A stretch of DNA of 64,000 bases from IMCC26077 sp964561165 (GTDB lineage Bacteria > Actinomycetota > Actinomycetes > Nanopelagicales > Nanopelagicaceae). The position numbers and the translations under genes were made by a program. The first letter of the stretch is position 1, and each line of letters starts with the position of its first letter. The stretch covers positions 30,780-94,779 of the forward strand of contig CAZLOJ010000001.1 in NCBI GenBank assembly GCA_964561165.1, written 5' to 3'. A model generated the notes under the pieces. The model worked only from the letters and a program-made list of their open reading frames with translations. It searched no databases and was not told the DNA's origin. Shown here in pieces: positions 33,638 to 41,955 of the stretch.

Positions 33638-34561
33638 TTATTCCTTGATGGAACCTGCGAGCATTCCCCGGATCAGACGCTTTTGGGAGACCAAGAACAT
33701 GATCATGATGGGGAGCGCAATCAATATTCCAGCGAGCGCAATCTCTGGTTTGTAAATCGGGACTGAAGTTGCCCCAATGCCAGGGTTGATGGCAGGAGTT
33801 GAATAGAACAAGAAACCTAGACCCAACGGCAAGGTGTAGTTTTCGCCCGAATAGAGCATCACATATGGCATGAAGTAGTTCGCCCAATTTCCGATAAAGG
33901 CGAAGAATGCCAAGAGACCAAGAAGCGCCCCAGAGAGTGGGAAGGCAATCCTCGTGTACAGCTGCCAATCGCTGCAGCCATCGAGGCGAGCTGACTCGTA
34001 TAGCTCGGGTGGGATAGTCGTCGAATAATAGATGTAAGAGAGAAATGCTCCGAACGGATAAAGAGACGAAATCAAAATTACTGACCATGGATTATCAACA
34101 AGTTTCACTTTATCCATCATCACGAATAATGGAATAACAAGCGCAACCGGCGGGATGAGCATCATGATGAGCGTGCTGATGAGGAATGTCCGCTTGAAGC
34201 GGATCTTTGACGCTGAAATGACAAAGCCGGCAAGAGAGGCAGTGACTGTCGCAATGATGACAATTGCTGCATTAAAGAGAACTGAGTTGAGTACCCACTT
34301 ACCAATCACGCCATTATCGAAGAATTGAAGATTCTGCCAAGCATTCCAATATCCCTTCAAACTTCCAAATGCGAGTGGATTTCGCGAACTGAGTTCAGGA
34401 TCAGTCTTGGACGCTGCAAGTACCAACCAAAGCATTGGCACAATGCTGATGACGGCGAAAAAAATGAGCCAAGAATTGACGAAGAACATCCCAATACGAC
34501 TCTCTTGTCGCGTCGGCTTCGCCTTCTTCGTTGGTTGCGGTGAAACCACTGTTGTACTCAT
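33638..34561 (-). CDS. ABC transporter permease, MalG-like (CUT1)
   Basis: 307 residues: a basic cytoplasmic N-terminus (about 1-20) and six membrane helices. The EAA loop reads YESARLDGCSDWQLYTRIAFP, near consensus. Overlaps the MalF-like partner by 4 nt. Part of a high-affinity sugar importer with the binding protein at 35578; no ATPase gene is in the window, so an MsmK/UgpC-type shared ATPase is expected elsewhere. Confidence 0.92.
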   Translation of the reverse strand: MSTTVVSPQPTKKAKPTRQESRIGMFFVNSWLIFFAVISIVPMLWLVLAASKTDPELSSRNPLAFGSLKGYWNAWQNLQFFDNGVIGKWVLNSVLFNAAIVIIATVTASLAGFVISASKIRFKRTFLISTLIMMLIPPVALVIPLFVMMDKVKLVDNPWSVILISSLYPFGAFLSYIYYSTTIPPELYESARLDGCSDWQLYTRIAFPLSGALLGLLAFFAFIGNWANYFMPYVMLYSGENYTLPLGLGFLFYSTPAINPGIGATSVPIYKPEIALAGILIALPIMIMFLVSQKRLIRGMLAGSIKE

Positions 34562-35478
34562 ATGTCCGCCTTCTCAGTTTCTTTCTTATTTCTGATGGTC
34601 TTGTCATCGAACATGTCGGTCTTGAAGATAACGACGAGAGCGCCAATCATGCTTGGAATGAGCAGGATGATGGAGAGCGCCGAAGCGCCACCGAAGTCAC
34701 CGCTCTTGAATGCAAGTTCATAGCTGAGTTGGTCGAATGACCACGCATTTGCGATTCCGGTGTACACGCTGCTCGTTAATAGCTGTGGCTCTACGAAGAT
34801 TTGCAGACCACCAGCGAAGAGAAGCACGGCCATGTAAATCACATATTTGCGGATTAACGGAAGTTTGATTCGCACTGCTAGTTGGAAGGCTGAGCAACCA
34901 TCAACTCGAGCAGCTTCGATTATTTCCGAAGAGATGCTTTGTAGCGAGCCATACTGGATCAGAATCCAGTTACCCGCAATCGTAAAGAAAGTCATGATTG
35001 CGATGATGTATACAAGGTTTTTAGTTTGCCAAATTTGTGTAGCAGATTCGATGCCTAGCGCATTGAGAATAGATTTGATGGGACTTATTGTTGGTTCAAG
35101 GATCGCCCACCATACGAGGACTGCGACTGCTCCCGAAATTGAAGCGGGGACAATATAAGCCATTCTTAGATATTTGCTCCAGCGCGAGTGGCGCACATCA
35201 AGCATCAACGCCATCATGATGACGATAATCAAAGTGAGTGGTACGTATATAGCCATAAAGCCGAGAACATTTTTCACTGCTTGTGGGAATCGGAAATCTT
35301 GCACGACAATCTTGAATGCGTCCCAACCGCCATCCGGATTTGTGAGCGATTCCCCTGGTACCTCTAGTACCGCCATGATCAACGGAACGAGTCCAAAAGC
35401 TATAAGTAAGAATAGATATGGCGCGAGCATCACCTTCATCAAGATATTTCGCTGTTTGTATTTTTTAGCCTTTGCCAT
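34558..35478 (-). CDS. ABC transporter permease, MalF-like (CUT1)
   Basis: 306 residues, six membrane helices. The EAA loop IIEAARVDGCSAFQLAVRIKLP is canonical. It shares WILIQYGSLQSIS with the orphan permease at 23639, pointing to an ancient duplication of the pair. Separated from the binding-protein gene by a 99-nt spacer with a strong hairpin. Confidence 0.92.
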   Translation of the reverse strand: MAKAKKYKQRNILMKVMLAPYLFLLIAFGLVPLIMAVLEVPGESLTNPDGGWDAFKIVVQDFRFPQAVKNVLGFMAIYVPLTLIIVIMMALMLDVRHSRWSKYLRMAYIVPASISGAVAVLVWWAILEPTISPIKSILNALGIESATQIWQTKNLVYIIAIMTFFTIAGNWILIQYGSLQSISSEIIEAARVDGCSAFQLAVRIKLPLIRKYVIYMAVLLFAGGLQIFVEPQLLTSSVYTGIANAWSFDQLSYELAFKSGDFGGASALSIILLIPSMIGALVVIFKTDMFDDKTIRNKKETEKADI

Positions 35479-35520
35479 CCCAGCTCCCTAAAACTTTTTC
35501 TCACCTAACGTCATTTAAGA

Positions 35521-35552
35521 AGCGGCGGACTTGTTTGACCAAATCCGCCGCT
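35521..35552 (-). terminator. Intercistronic hairpin between binding protein and permease genes
   Basis: AGCGGCGGA and TCCGCCGCT form a perfect 9-bp GC-rich stem around a 14-nt loop. In the minus-strand message the stem is followed by UUCUUAAAUG, too weak a U-run for a full terminator. It more likely attenuates read-through or protects the 3' end of the binding-protein message so that this protein is made in excess, as in other sugar ABC operons. Confidence 0.6.
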
Positions 35553-35577
35553 CGATAGTACGAGTAATTCTTACGAA

Positions 35578-36888
35578 TTACTTGGTTGTGACCTCATAGC
35601 CCAACTGTTGAGCAAGGTTTGAGGTATAGGTTGCGTACGCCTCAAGTGCCTTTTGAATGTCTTTCGACTTCGCAAGCTCTGGTGCGTATGCCGCGCCCCA
35701 TGCGCCGTCAGCGTCATAACGAACTGGCTTTACGCCGGTCCAGACTTTGCCAGCTTGAGCAGCCATTGCTGCATATGGAGAGCCGTTGTAGTACTTGTCA
35801 GCATCGATCTTTGCCTTCCAGAGCTTGTTGCCCTTGATATATGCAGGGAAGGTAGGAGCACCAGTGCTGCCATCTGGGTTCTTCACGGTAACAACGTTTC
35901 GCTTGTCGCCAACCATGAAGATTGCGAAGTCGAGCGCTGCGCGTGGGAATTTAGCGTGTGGAGAGATCGTGTAGATACCGCCACCCCACTCACCAGAGTA
36001 GTTGGTTGTCTCGCCATCCCAGGTAGGCATTGGAGCTGCTGTTAGTCGACCTGCTGGAATGTTGAAGGAAGAAGCTGGACGAAGTACGAACTCACCAAAC
36101 CATGATGGTCCAATGTGAGCAACGATCTTGCCCTCTTGGCCGATCTTTACATACTCAGGTGAGAATGCAGAACCTGGGTAGTAGACGCCCGCATCGATTA
36201 GTGGTTGAAGTGCCGCGGTTACGCGGGTGCACTTTGGTGATTTTGCGTTGATGACTACTCGAGTTGCCGACTTCTCATTGTTCAATGGGCATTGTGATGG
36301 CCAGAAGTATGAGGAGTATGCAGCAGCATCACCAAGAGCACCGAGTGAATATCCTGGGTGGTTCTTAGCAAGATCTGCACCAATCGCGAATAGTTCGCTC
36401 ATCTTGGTTGGAACTTTGTAGCCGAAATCTGCGAACAACTTCGTGTCGTACCAGAGGACAGATTGAGCCATATCGTTCTTTACGCAGTAGTACTTTCCAT
36501 CTGCGCCTTTGCACCAGTCATTGAGCTTGCCAAAGTTCTTGATCTCATCTGGCTTGAGCAGACTGGAGATCTCACGGGCGTTGTTGATGATTGGGTTACG
36601 AAGAACCGCTACATCGTTTGGTGGGCCGAATACAACATCTGGCCAACCCTTCTTAACACGGTTGAAGAGCTGAACTTTCGCGAGCAAGTCACCTTGTGCG
36701 TGAAGTTCAACCTTGACGTTTACTTTGCCCTTCATAATCTTTGCGTACTCTTTTGCACCTGGAAGGCGTGGTGAGTCAACCCAAACCAAGATTGAAGGTG
36801 TTGCAGATTGTGCTGGCACGCTGATGAGTGCGCTACCTGCTATGGCAAACACACCTGCAAGGGCCAGAAGTACTTTATTTCTTTTCAA
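35578..36888 (-). CDS. ABC transporter sugar solute-binding protein (CUT1)
   Basis: 436 residues, signal peptide about 1-28 (ALISVPAQSA), no lipobox Cys. Mature start TPSILVWVDSPRLPGAKEY is typical of maltose-type family 1 binding proteins; the GEWGGGIYTISPHAK and KSKDIQKALEAYATYTS segments also fit. First gene of the 13-gene minus-strand run. A ribosome site GGGGGAA precedes the ATG. A 17-bp palindrome lies about 65 nt upstream. Ligand unknown; a deoxysugar, its acid or an oligosaccharide is suggested by the neighbours. Confidence 0.93.
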   Translation of the reverse strand: MKRNKVLLALAGVFAIAGSALISVPAQSATPSILVWVDSPRLPGAKEYAKIMKGKVNVKVELHAQGDLLAKVQLFNRVKKGWPDVVFGPPNDVAVLRNPIINNAREISSLLKPDEIKNFGKLNDWCKGADGKYYCVKNDMAQSVLWYDTKLFADFGYKVPTKMSELFAIGADLAKNHPGYSLGALGDAAAYSSYFWPSQCPLNNEKSATRVVINAKSPKCTRVTAALQPLIDAGVYYPGSAFSPEYVKIGQEGKIVAHIGPSWFGEFVLRPASSFNIPAGRLTAAPMPTWDGETTNYSGEWGGGIYTISPHAKFPRAALDFAIFMVGDKRNVVTVKNPDGSTGAPTFPAYIKGNKLWKAKIDADKYYNGSPYAAMAAQAGKVWTGVKPVRYDADGAWGAAYAPELAKSKDIQKALEAYATYTSNLAQQLGYEVTTK

Positions 36889-36952
36889 AGGTTCCCCCTC
36901 TATGTTCGGGTGGGCAGAAATTCCCCCATCCGGATTTTGACTAATACTATGG

Positions 36953-36969
36953 ACGAAATACTATTTCGT
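36953..36969. promoter_or_regulatory. Perfect 17-bp palindromic operator in divergent spacer
   Basis: ACGAAATA-C-TATTTCGT is a perfect inverted repeat. On its left lies a minus-strand -10-like TAGTAT (36944-36949) for the binding-protein operon; on its right, and touching it, a plus-strand -10-like TATAGT (36969-36974) for the enolase-superfamily gene. A repressor bound here would block both. The GntR regulator at 38123 is the obvious candidate. Confidence 0.72.
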
Positions 36970-37047
36970 ATAGTATTTTTTTAAATGTTACCGGAACTTT
37001 ATAAAGCCCTAGAGAGCTAAGCTCGCTTCATATATAAGGAGTGCAGC

Positions 37048-38133
37048 ATGAAAATTACCAACGTCGAGGTAGTACTTGTTGACCGGCCTGCTTTCACTCC
37101 TGCCTTTGTCTGGCGCAAAGGTATTCCTGGCTCGGATGGTCCAATCACCGCAGGCTGGCTAATTATTGAGACGGATGCGGGCATTACTGGGTTTGCCTCT
37201 GCAGCGCGTGGAGTGATTCTCAAGGATTACATAGATCGCCGCTTTAAGAACGAGCTCATCGGGATGGATCCACTGCAACGCGAGTATCTCTGGGAGCGCG
37301 CATGGGAACTCGATCGCATTGAGAGATTTGCGCCCAATATGGCGCACGTTGTGGATGTAGCGCTCTGGGATATCGGTGCGAAAGCAGCGAAGCTTCCTGT
37401 TTACAAACTTCTTGGCGGCTTTCGAGAGTCAATTCCTGCATACGCCTCGACAGTAACGTATTCATCTATCTCTGAGTTTCTCGATATTGCAGATCAAGCA
37501 TTAGAACTTGGTTACCCCGCTATCAAACTTCATGCATTTGGTGACGCGAAAAAAGATGCCGAGCTTTCATTAGCGCTTCGTGCTCACGTTGGACCTGACG
37601 TGCCACTGATGTATGACGGTTCAGCTGGATTTGATTTGATGGATGCGATGTATCTTGGTCATGCGCTCGATGAGGCTGGTTTTCTATGGTACGAAGAGCC
37701 CATGCGCGAATTCTCAGTGACTGCATATAAATGGTTAGGAGAACGCGTTCGGATCCCATTACTTCTTGGCGAAGTCACCGAAGGTGCGCATATGAGTTCA
37801 GGAGATTTCGTTGCTTCAGGAGTTGCAAGCGCGCTTCGTGTGAGCACTTTCCTGCGCGGTGGGTTCACTGGCGCAATGCGGATCGCACACCTTGCAGATG
37901 CTTATCATTTGCGAGCTGAAGTACATGGGTTTGGTCTAGAGAGCGCTCATCTATGTATGGCCATTAAGAACAACACTTTCTACGAATCTCTCGTCTTCGG
38001 TAATCCAATCACCCGGGAATCGCTTGTAGATAAGAACGGACTAGTCCATGGTCCAAGCGCTGTAGGAATCGGCTATGAAGAGCAATGGGAAGCAGTCGGA
38101 ATTCCTCTGGGATTAGAGAAATATGTTAAATAG
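37048..38133 (+). CDS. Enolase-superfamily acid-sugar dehydratase/racemase (MR subgroup) 1
   Basis: 361 residues. N-terminal capping domain and a TIM barrel. Second-strand motif AIKLHAFGD (KxH), metal ligands in MYDGSAG (Asp), WYEEPM (Glu) and LLLGEVT (Glu), and the general-acid His in AEVHGFG. This set marks a mandelate racemase/muconate lactonising subgroup acid-sugar dehydratase or epimerase. Substrate cannot be assigned. Ribosome site AAGGAG 7 nt upstream of the ATG. It overlaps the GntR gene by 11 nt. Confidence 0.9.
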   Translation: MKITNVEVVLVDRPAFTPAFVWRKGIPGSDGPITAGWLIIETDAGITGFASAARGVILKDYIDRRFKNELIGMDPLQREYLWERAWELDRIERFAPNMAHVVDVALWDIGAKAAKLPVYKLLGGFRESIPAYASTVTYSSISEFLDIADQALELGYPAIKLHAFGDAKKDAELSLALRAHVGPDVPLMYDGSAGFDLMDAMYLGHALDEAGFLWYEEPMREFSVTAYKWLGERVRIPLLLGEVTEGAHMSSGDFVASGVASALRVSTFLRGGFTGAMRIAHLADAYHLRAEVHGFGLESAHLCMAIKNNTFYESLVFGNPITRESLVDKNGLVHGPSAVGIGYEEQWEAVGIPLGLEKYVK

Positions 38134-38905
38134 TTCAGTCGCTGTCCCGCGTAGGTCGGTACTTTCCGATGAAATATATTTTCTTATCCGTAAGATGATT
38201 TTTAATTACGAGATTTTGCCAGGAGCAAAAGTAAATATTGATGCGCTTGCTAAGCAGCTCGAGGTCTCACAGACCCCAGTTCGCGAAGCGTTATCTAGGC
38301 TTGAATCCGACGGTCTCATCGTGAAAGAACCATTAAAAGGTTTTCGCGCCACTAATTTGCTCACTATGCAGCAGCTCGATGATCTCTTCAAATTTCGGCT
38401 TCTCATAGAGCCTTTTGCTGCTGCGGAAGCCGCTAAAAGAATTGATGAAACTGGCAGAAAAGCGTTGAAGTCCGAGATTGAGAGCGCCAAAAATGCAATA
38501 AAGATTTCAGGTGATGATCAAGTCGAAGCGCTTACCGAGCATGACGCTAGATTTCATTCACTTATAGCGAGTATGTCTGGGAATGTTGTGCTATCCGAAT
38601 CTTTTGAACGAACACATTGTCATTTGAATCTCTTTCGTTTATACATTGCAAACCAAAGAAGTCTGATTGTCGGAGAAACGCGTGCAGCCTTAGTAGATAA
38701 ATTATTCAAACAGTATTACAACTCAGCGTCAGGGCAAGTGGCTATCAAGGAGCATGAGGAAATAGCGCTAGCTATCACAAGTGGTAATTTCAAATCTGCA
38801 CAGAAATCAATGCATTTACATATAGAGAGCTCCTTGAAACGTTTCTATCCAGCCGCAAATGCGCTTTATCTCGTCGAGATCGCAACCAGTGAGGAGTTAG
38901 TGTGA
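38123..38905 (+). CDS. GntR-family regulator, FadR/FCD subfamily
   Basis: 260 residues: winged helix (about 10-75) with LAKQLEVSQTPVREALSRLESDGL, the standard GntR recognition segment, and an all-helical FCD ligand domain with the metal-binding Asp/His pattern (EHDARFHSLIA). FCD regulators usually sense sugar acids or other organic acids. It lies between, and overlaps, the two enolase-superfamily genes. It probably represses the island through the palindrome at 36953; ligand likely a pathway sugar acid. Confidence 0.92.
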   Translation: MLNSSVAVPRRSVLSDEIYFLIRKMIFNYEILPGAKVNIDALAKQLEVSQTPVREALSRLESDGLIVKEPLKGFRATNLLTMQQLDDLFKFRLLIEPFAAAEAAKRIDETGRKALKSEIESAKNAIKISGDDQVEALTEHDARFHSLIASMSGNVVLSESFERTHCHLNLFRLYIANQRSLIVGETRAALVDKLFKQYYNSASGQVAIKEHEEIALAITSGNFKSAQKSMHLHIESSLKRFYPAANALYLVEIATSEELV

Positions 38906-40020
38906 GTACTGTCATCACCGATATTGAGATTCGAGCATGCCGGGGGAAGGATGACCTTGGAGCGCTTGATGCAGCATCTGCCGTCGCGCTACCTGGAGGT
39001 GCTCGTCCGGATTTCACAGTCGTCACGTTGAAAACTTCCGACGGAACTACCGGCACCTCTTTCGGTTTTGGCGCACAAGATGCCAAGGCTGCTGCCGCGA
39101 CTATGTCACAGGTGAAGCCTTTCTTTATTGGACGTAGTCCACATGATGCAGCGAAGAATATGAAAGATTTTGAATTCTTCGATCGACGATGGAACCACGT
39201 TCCTATTTACTCTTATGCTCCTTTTGACAATGCCTGTTGGGACATTGTTGGCAAGATGGCACATCAGCCTGTGTACAAATTACTCGGCGCTGCGCGCGAG
39301 AAAGTTCCACTGTACGTATCATCAATGTTTCTTCCTGGCCCAGATGATTACGCCAAACAGGCTCTTGAGGTAAAAGCAAAGGGATACAAGGGATACAAAC
39401 TGCACCCTCCTGGTGGACTTGATCTAGATATTGCCTGCTATCGAGCAGTCCGTGAAGCCGTTGGTGATGATTTCACGCTTATGGCGGATCCGGTCATCAT
39501 GGATAGTTATGAGTCTGCACTAAAAGCTGGGCGCGAATTGGAACGTCTTGGATATCGCTGGCTTGAGGAGCCTCTTCTTGATGTGAATCTCAATGGTCTT
39601 CGGAAACTTCGCGAGAAACTAGATATCCCTATTTGTGGTACCGAAGTGATTGCAGGCGCGCATTACACGACAGCGCACTGCATTGCAGAAGGTATCGTCG
39701 ATATCGTGCGTACCGATGTCTCATGGCGAGGTGGAATCACTGCGGTAATGAAAACGGCACACGTTGCGGAAGCATTTGGCGTGCAATGCGAACTACATAC
39801 CACGATCTACCACGGGCTAGAGCAAGTGCAACTACATCCCTCCCTCGCAATCCCTAATTGCGAATTCTTTGAGACCCTTTACCCATTCGACGATTTTTTA
39901 TTTGGCACCAAGACGCAGCTTAATATCCAAGATGGTTACGTCATGGCTCCAGTAGGTGAAGGGCTCTGCATCGAGTACGACTGGGACTTCATCGACAAGC
40001 ACACCGTTGCCACTTTCTAA
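38902..40020 (+). CDS. Enolase-superfamily acid-sugar dehydratase/racemase (MR subgroup) 2
   Basis: 372 residues. Barrel motifs: GYKLHPPGG (KxH), LMADPVIMDSY (Asp ligand), WLEEPLLD (Glu), CGTEVIAG (Glu) and CELHTTIYHG (His). It differs from gene 1 at most positions, so it probably has another substrate. GTG start overlaps the GntR stop by 4 nt. It converges with the 643-residue protein with 3 nt between stops. Confidence 0.9.
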   Translation: MSTVITDIEIRACRGKDDLGALDAASAVALPGGARPDFTVVTLKTSDGTTGTSFGFGAQDAKAAAATMSQVKPFFIGRSPHDAAKNMKDFEFFDRRWNHVPIYSYAPFDNACWDIVGKMAHQPVYKLLGAAREKVPLYVSSMFLPGPDDYAKQALEVKAKGYKGYKLHPPGGLDLDIACYRAVREAVGDDFTLMADPVIMDSYESALKAGRELERLGYRWLEEPLLDVNLNGLRKLREKLDIPICGTEVIAGAHYTTAHCIAEGIVDIVRTDVSWRGGITAVMKTAHVAEAFGVQCELHTTIYHGLEQVQLHPSLAIPNCEFFETLYPFDDFLFGTKTQLNIQDGYVMAPVGEGLCIEYDWDFIDKHTVATF

Positions 40021-40023
40021 TTA

Positions 40024-41955
40024 CTAATTAGTGAAATTAGAGAGCGGCCGTCCGGTAATTAGCGGATGCCAATCCTCGCGCTTTGACCAAGGCGTTTCGT
40101 AGGTTGGGTCGTTTGCATACCTTTTCACTGTGAAGTTCAGGTGCGCGAGCGTTCCTGGAGCCAAGTCAAGAGCGAAATGCTTGTCGTTGATATCGGTAAC
40201 TTTCCCGTCGATTTCGACTGAAATAAATTGATGCTCTCCGAATCCACCGGATTGCAAGACGAGTACGCGTTGTGTAGATCCAACGTTCGCTACATGGACG
40301 GAGGTGGTGGTTTTGGAGATGTGATCGACCATGATCGAAACGTCTTCGGGTAAGCCACTACGCTGGTTATCGCCGTCGAAAGGTCTGATGTTTGCAAATT
40401 GGAAGCCACCATGTGAGATGTGCATCGGGGAACCAGTTGCCAACTGCATGAGACCTTCGAAATAAACCGGGCTAAACCATTGCCAGGCATGAACTTGGTA
40501 TCCAACCTTTAAAAGATCCAACTCAATGATGACATCGGTAGTTTCAGGCGAGTAACTATCCCAATTCTCTTGATTACCAATTTTAGATCTCATCCTGTGT
40601 AGATGGATATCAATTAATTCAAGATTGGCTTTGAGAATCTCCTTGGGGAAATCAGGAAGCCGGCCTTGGATAAATTCAAACCAGGAGAGGGTATTTGCAA
40701 TGAAATGCTTATAACCCAACGTGTTATGGCCTGGCTTTCCAGGAATGATGATTTTTGACCAATCTTCAGTTCGAGGAATCGCGGAAATGCGATTGAGATC
40801 TTGATCATCCAGCGATGTAGTCCATAAGTAGATGAGATGACGTGGCGAAGCATCGCGGTAATCGCCCCACCCACTGTCGAAGTGGCGATGAGGGACAAGT
40901 ACGCGATCTCCTTCAACTTTGCGAAGCTCCCAGTTCTTATCAAATTGCTGGCGAGCAACATCAAGGTAGGAGTAATCACCTGTGAGTAGCACAGCGTTCA
41001 TCACCGCGTTGGTTAGCGGTTCCATGATGGTCATCAAGCCGTGCGGCCAACGCCACCCGTAATAACCGCCCCACCATTTGCCATCGTTATATTCGCCGAC
41101 TTTTCCACTCAGGCCCACATTATCTGGCATGTACCCATCATTGGCATTTGCGCGATCAGCCCAGACTTTAATGTAATCAAGCACCCAATTCTTCTCGGCA
41201 GAGTCGTGCGAGTACATATACGCATGTGTAATCATCGTGGTCGCATTGAGATTAAGAGGGACGTCACCTCGATTCATTCGTTGATTCATTTTTTCAATGA
41301 GACGTTTGTAAATCACCGGATCAGACCAGTTGCACTTCATGGATTGAAAATCAACGCCCTCAATATCTTCATATGGCGCTAAATAATCATCCAGGACTGT
41401 TCGGTGGGTATGCCAATCTTCTTCCGTAACGATGAATCGAGGACCTCGGCTGCCGTTAAGGGGTGAACGGATGATCTTCTTCTCTTTGTCGAAATTTTCG
41501 GCAAGAGGATCCTCGCCCATATACATGCGCGCAAAACGTCGAGCACGTTGGCGGTCCATCAAACTTTCCGGCTTGGTAAGTCCAAGGAAGTAAAAGTACA
41601 AATAGCCTTCGCCATGATGCATCCAGTCGTAATATCCATCGAACTCGCGATGAATTTGTCCATATTCGGTCCATTGCAGAGTTATTGATTCCCACATCTT
41701 GCGGGCAAGATCATAAATCTCTTCGCTGCCACCAATTGCGTACAAGAGAGCGAGGTTATGGAACGCTTCATATGGATCATCCGATCCATCCATGCTGCCG
41801 AACTCACTTTTCCATTTCAGCGTGCCATCTACGTTTGTATATTTCTTAACGAATTCCGGGGCGGCTTCATTAAGTTTGGCAATCATTTCACGCTCTAAAA
41901 GCGCCCAATCTGGCGCTGCGGCCTTACTCGATATCAATACTTTTTTCATTGCCAT
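40024..41955 (-). CDS. Large cytosolic protein, possible alpha/alpha-toroid glycan-active enzyme
   Basis: 643 residues, no signal peptide, no membrane helix. Unusually rich in Trp, Tyr and His, for example EFDGYYDWMHHGEGYLYFYF, KWWGGYYGWRWPHG and PHRHFDSGWGDYRD, typical of carbohydrate-binding clefts. Helical repeats over about 1-500 suggest an (alpha/alpha) barrel; about 540-620 look like a beta-sandwich cap. I recognise no family with certainty. It overlaps fucD by 10 nt, so an intracellular hydrolase or lyase that releases the fuconate-pathway substrate is plausible, but unproven. Confidence 0.6.
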   Translation of the reverse strand: MAMKKVLISSKAAAPDWALLEREMIAKLNEAAPEFVKKYTNVDGTLKWKSEFGSMDGSDDPYEAFHNLALLYAIGGSEEIYDLARKMWESITLQWTEYGQIHREFDGYYDWMHHGEGYLYFYFLGLTKPESLMDRQRARRFARMYMGEDPLAENFDKEKKIIRSPLNGSRGPRFIVTEEDWHTHRTVLDDYLAPYEDIEGVDFQSMKCNWSDPVIYKRLIEKMNQRMNRGDVPLNLNATTMITHAYMYSHDSAEKNWVLDYIKVWADRANANDGYMPDNVGLSGKVGEYNDGKWWGGYYGWRWPHGLMTIMEPLTNAVMNAVLLTGDYSYLDVARQQFDKNWELRKVEGDRVLVPHRHFDSGWGDYRDASPRHLIYLWTTSLDDQDLNRISAIPRTEDWSKIIIPGKPGHNTLGYKHFIANTLSWFEFIQGRLPDFPKEILKANLELIDIHLHRMRSKIGNQENWDSYSPETTDVIIELDLLKVGYQVHAWQWFSPVYFEGLMQLATGSPMHISHGGFQFANIRPFDGDNQRSGLPEDVSIMVDHISKTTTSVHVANVGSTQRVLVLQSGGFGEHQFISVEIDGKVTDINDKHFALDLAPGTLAHLNFTVKRYANDPTYETPWSKREDWHPLITGRPLSNFTN

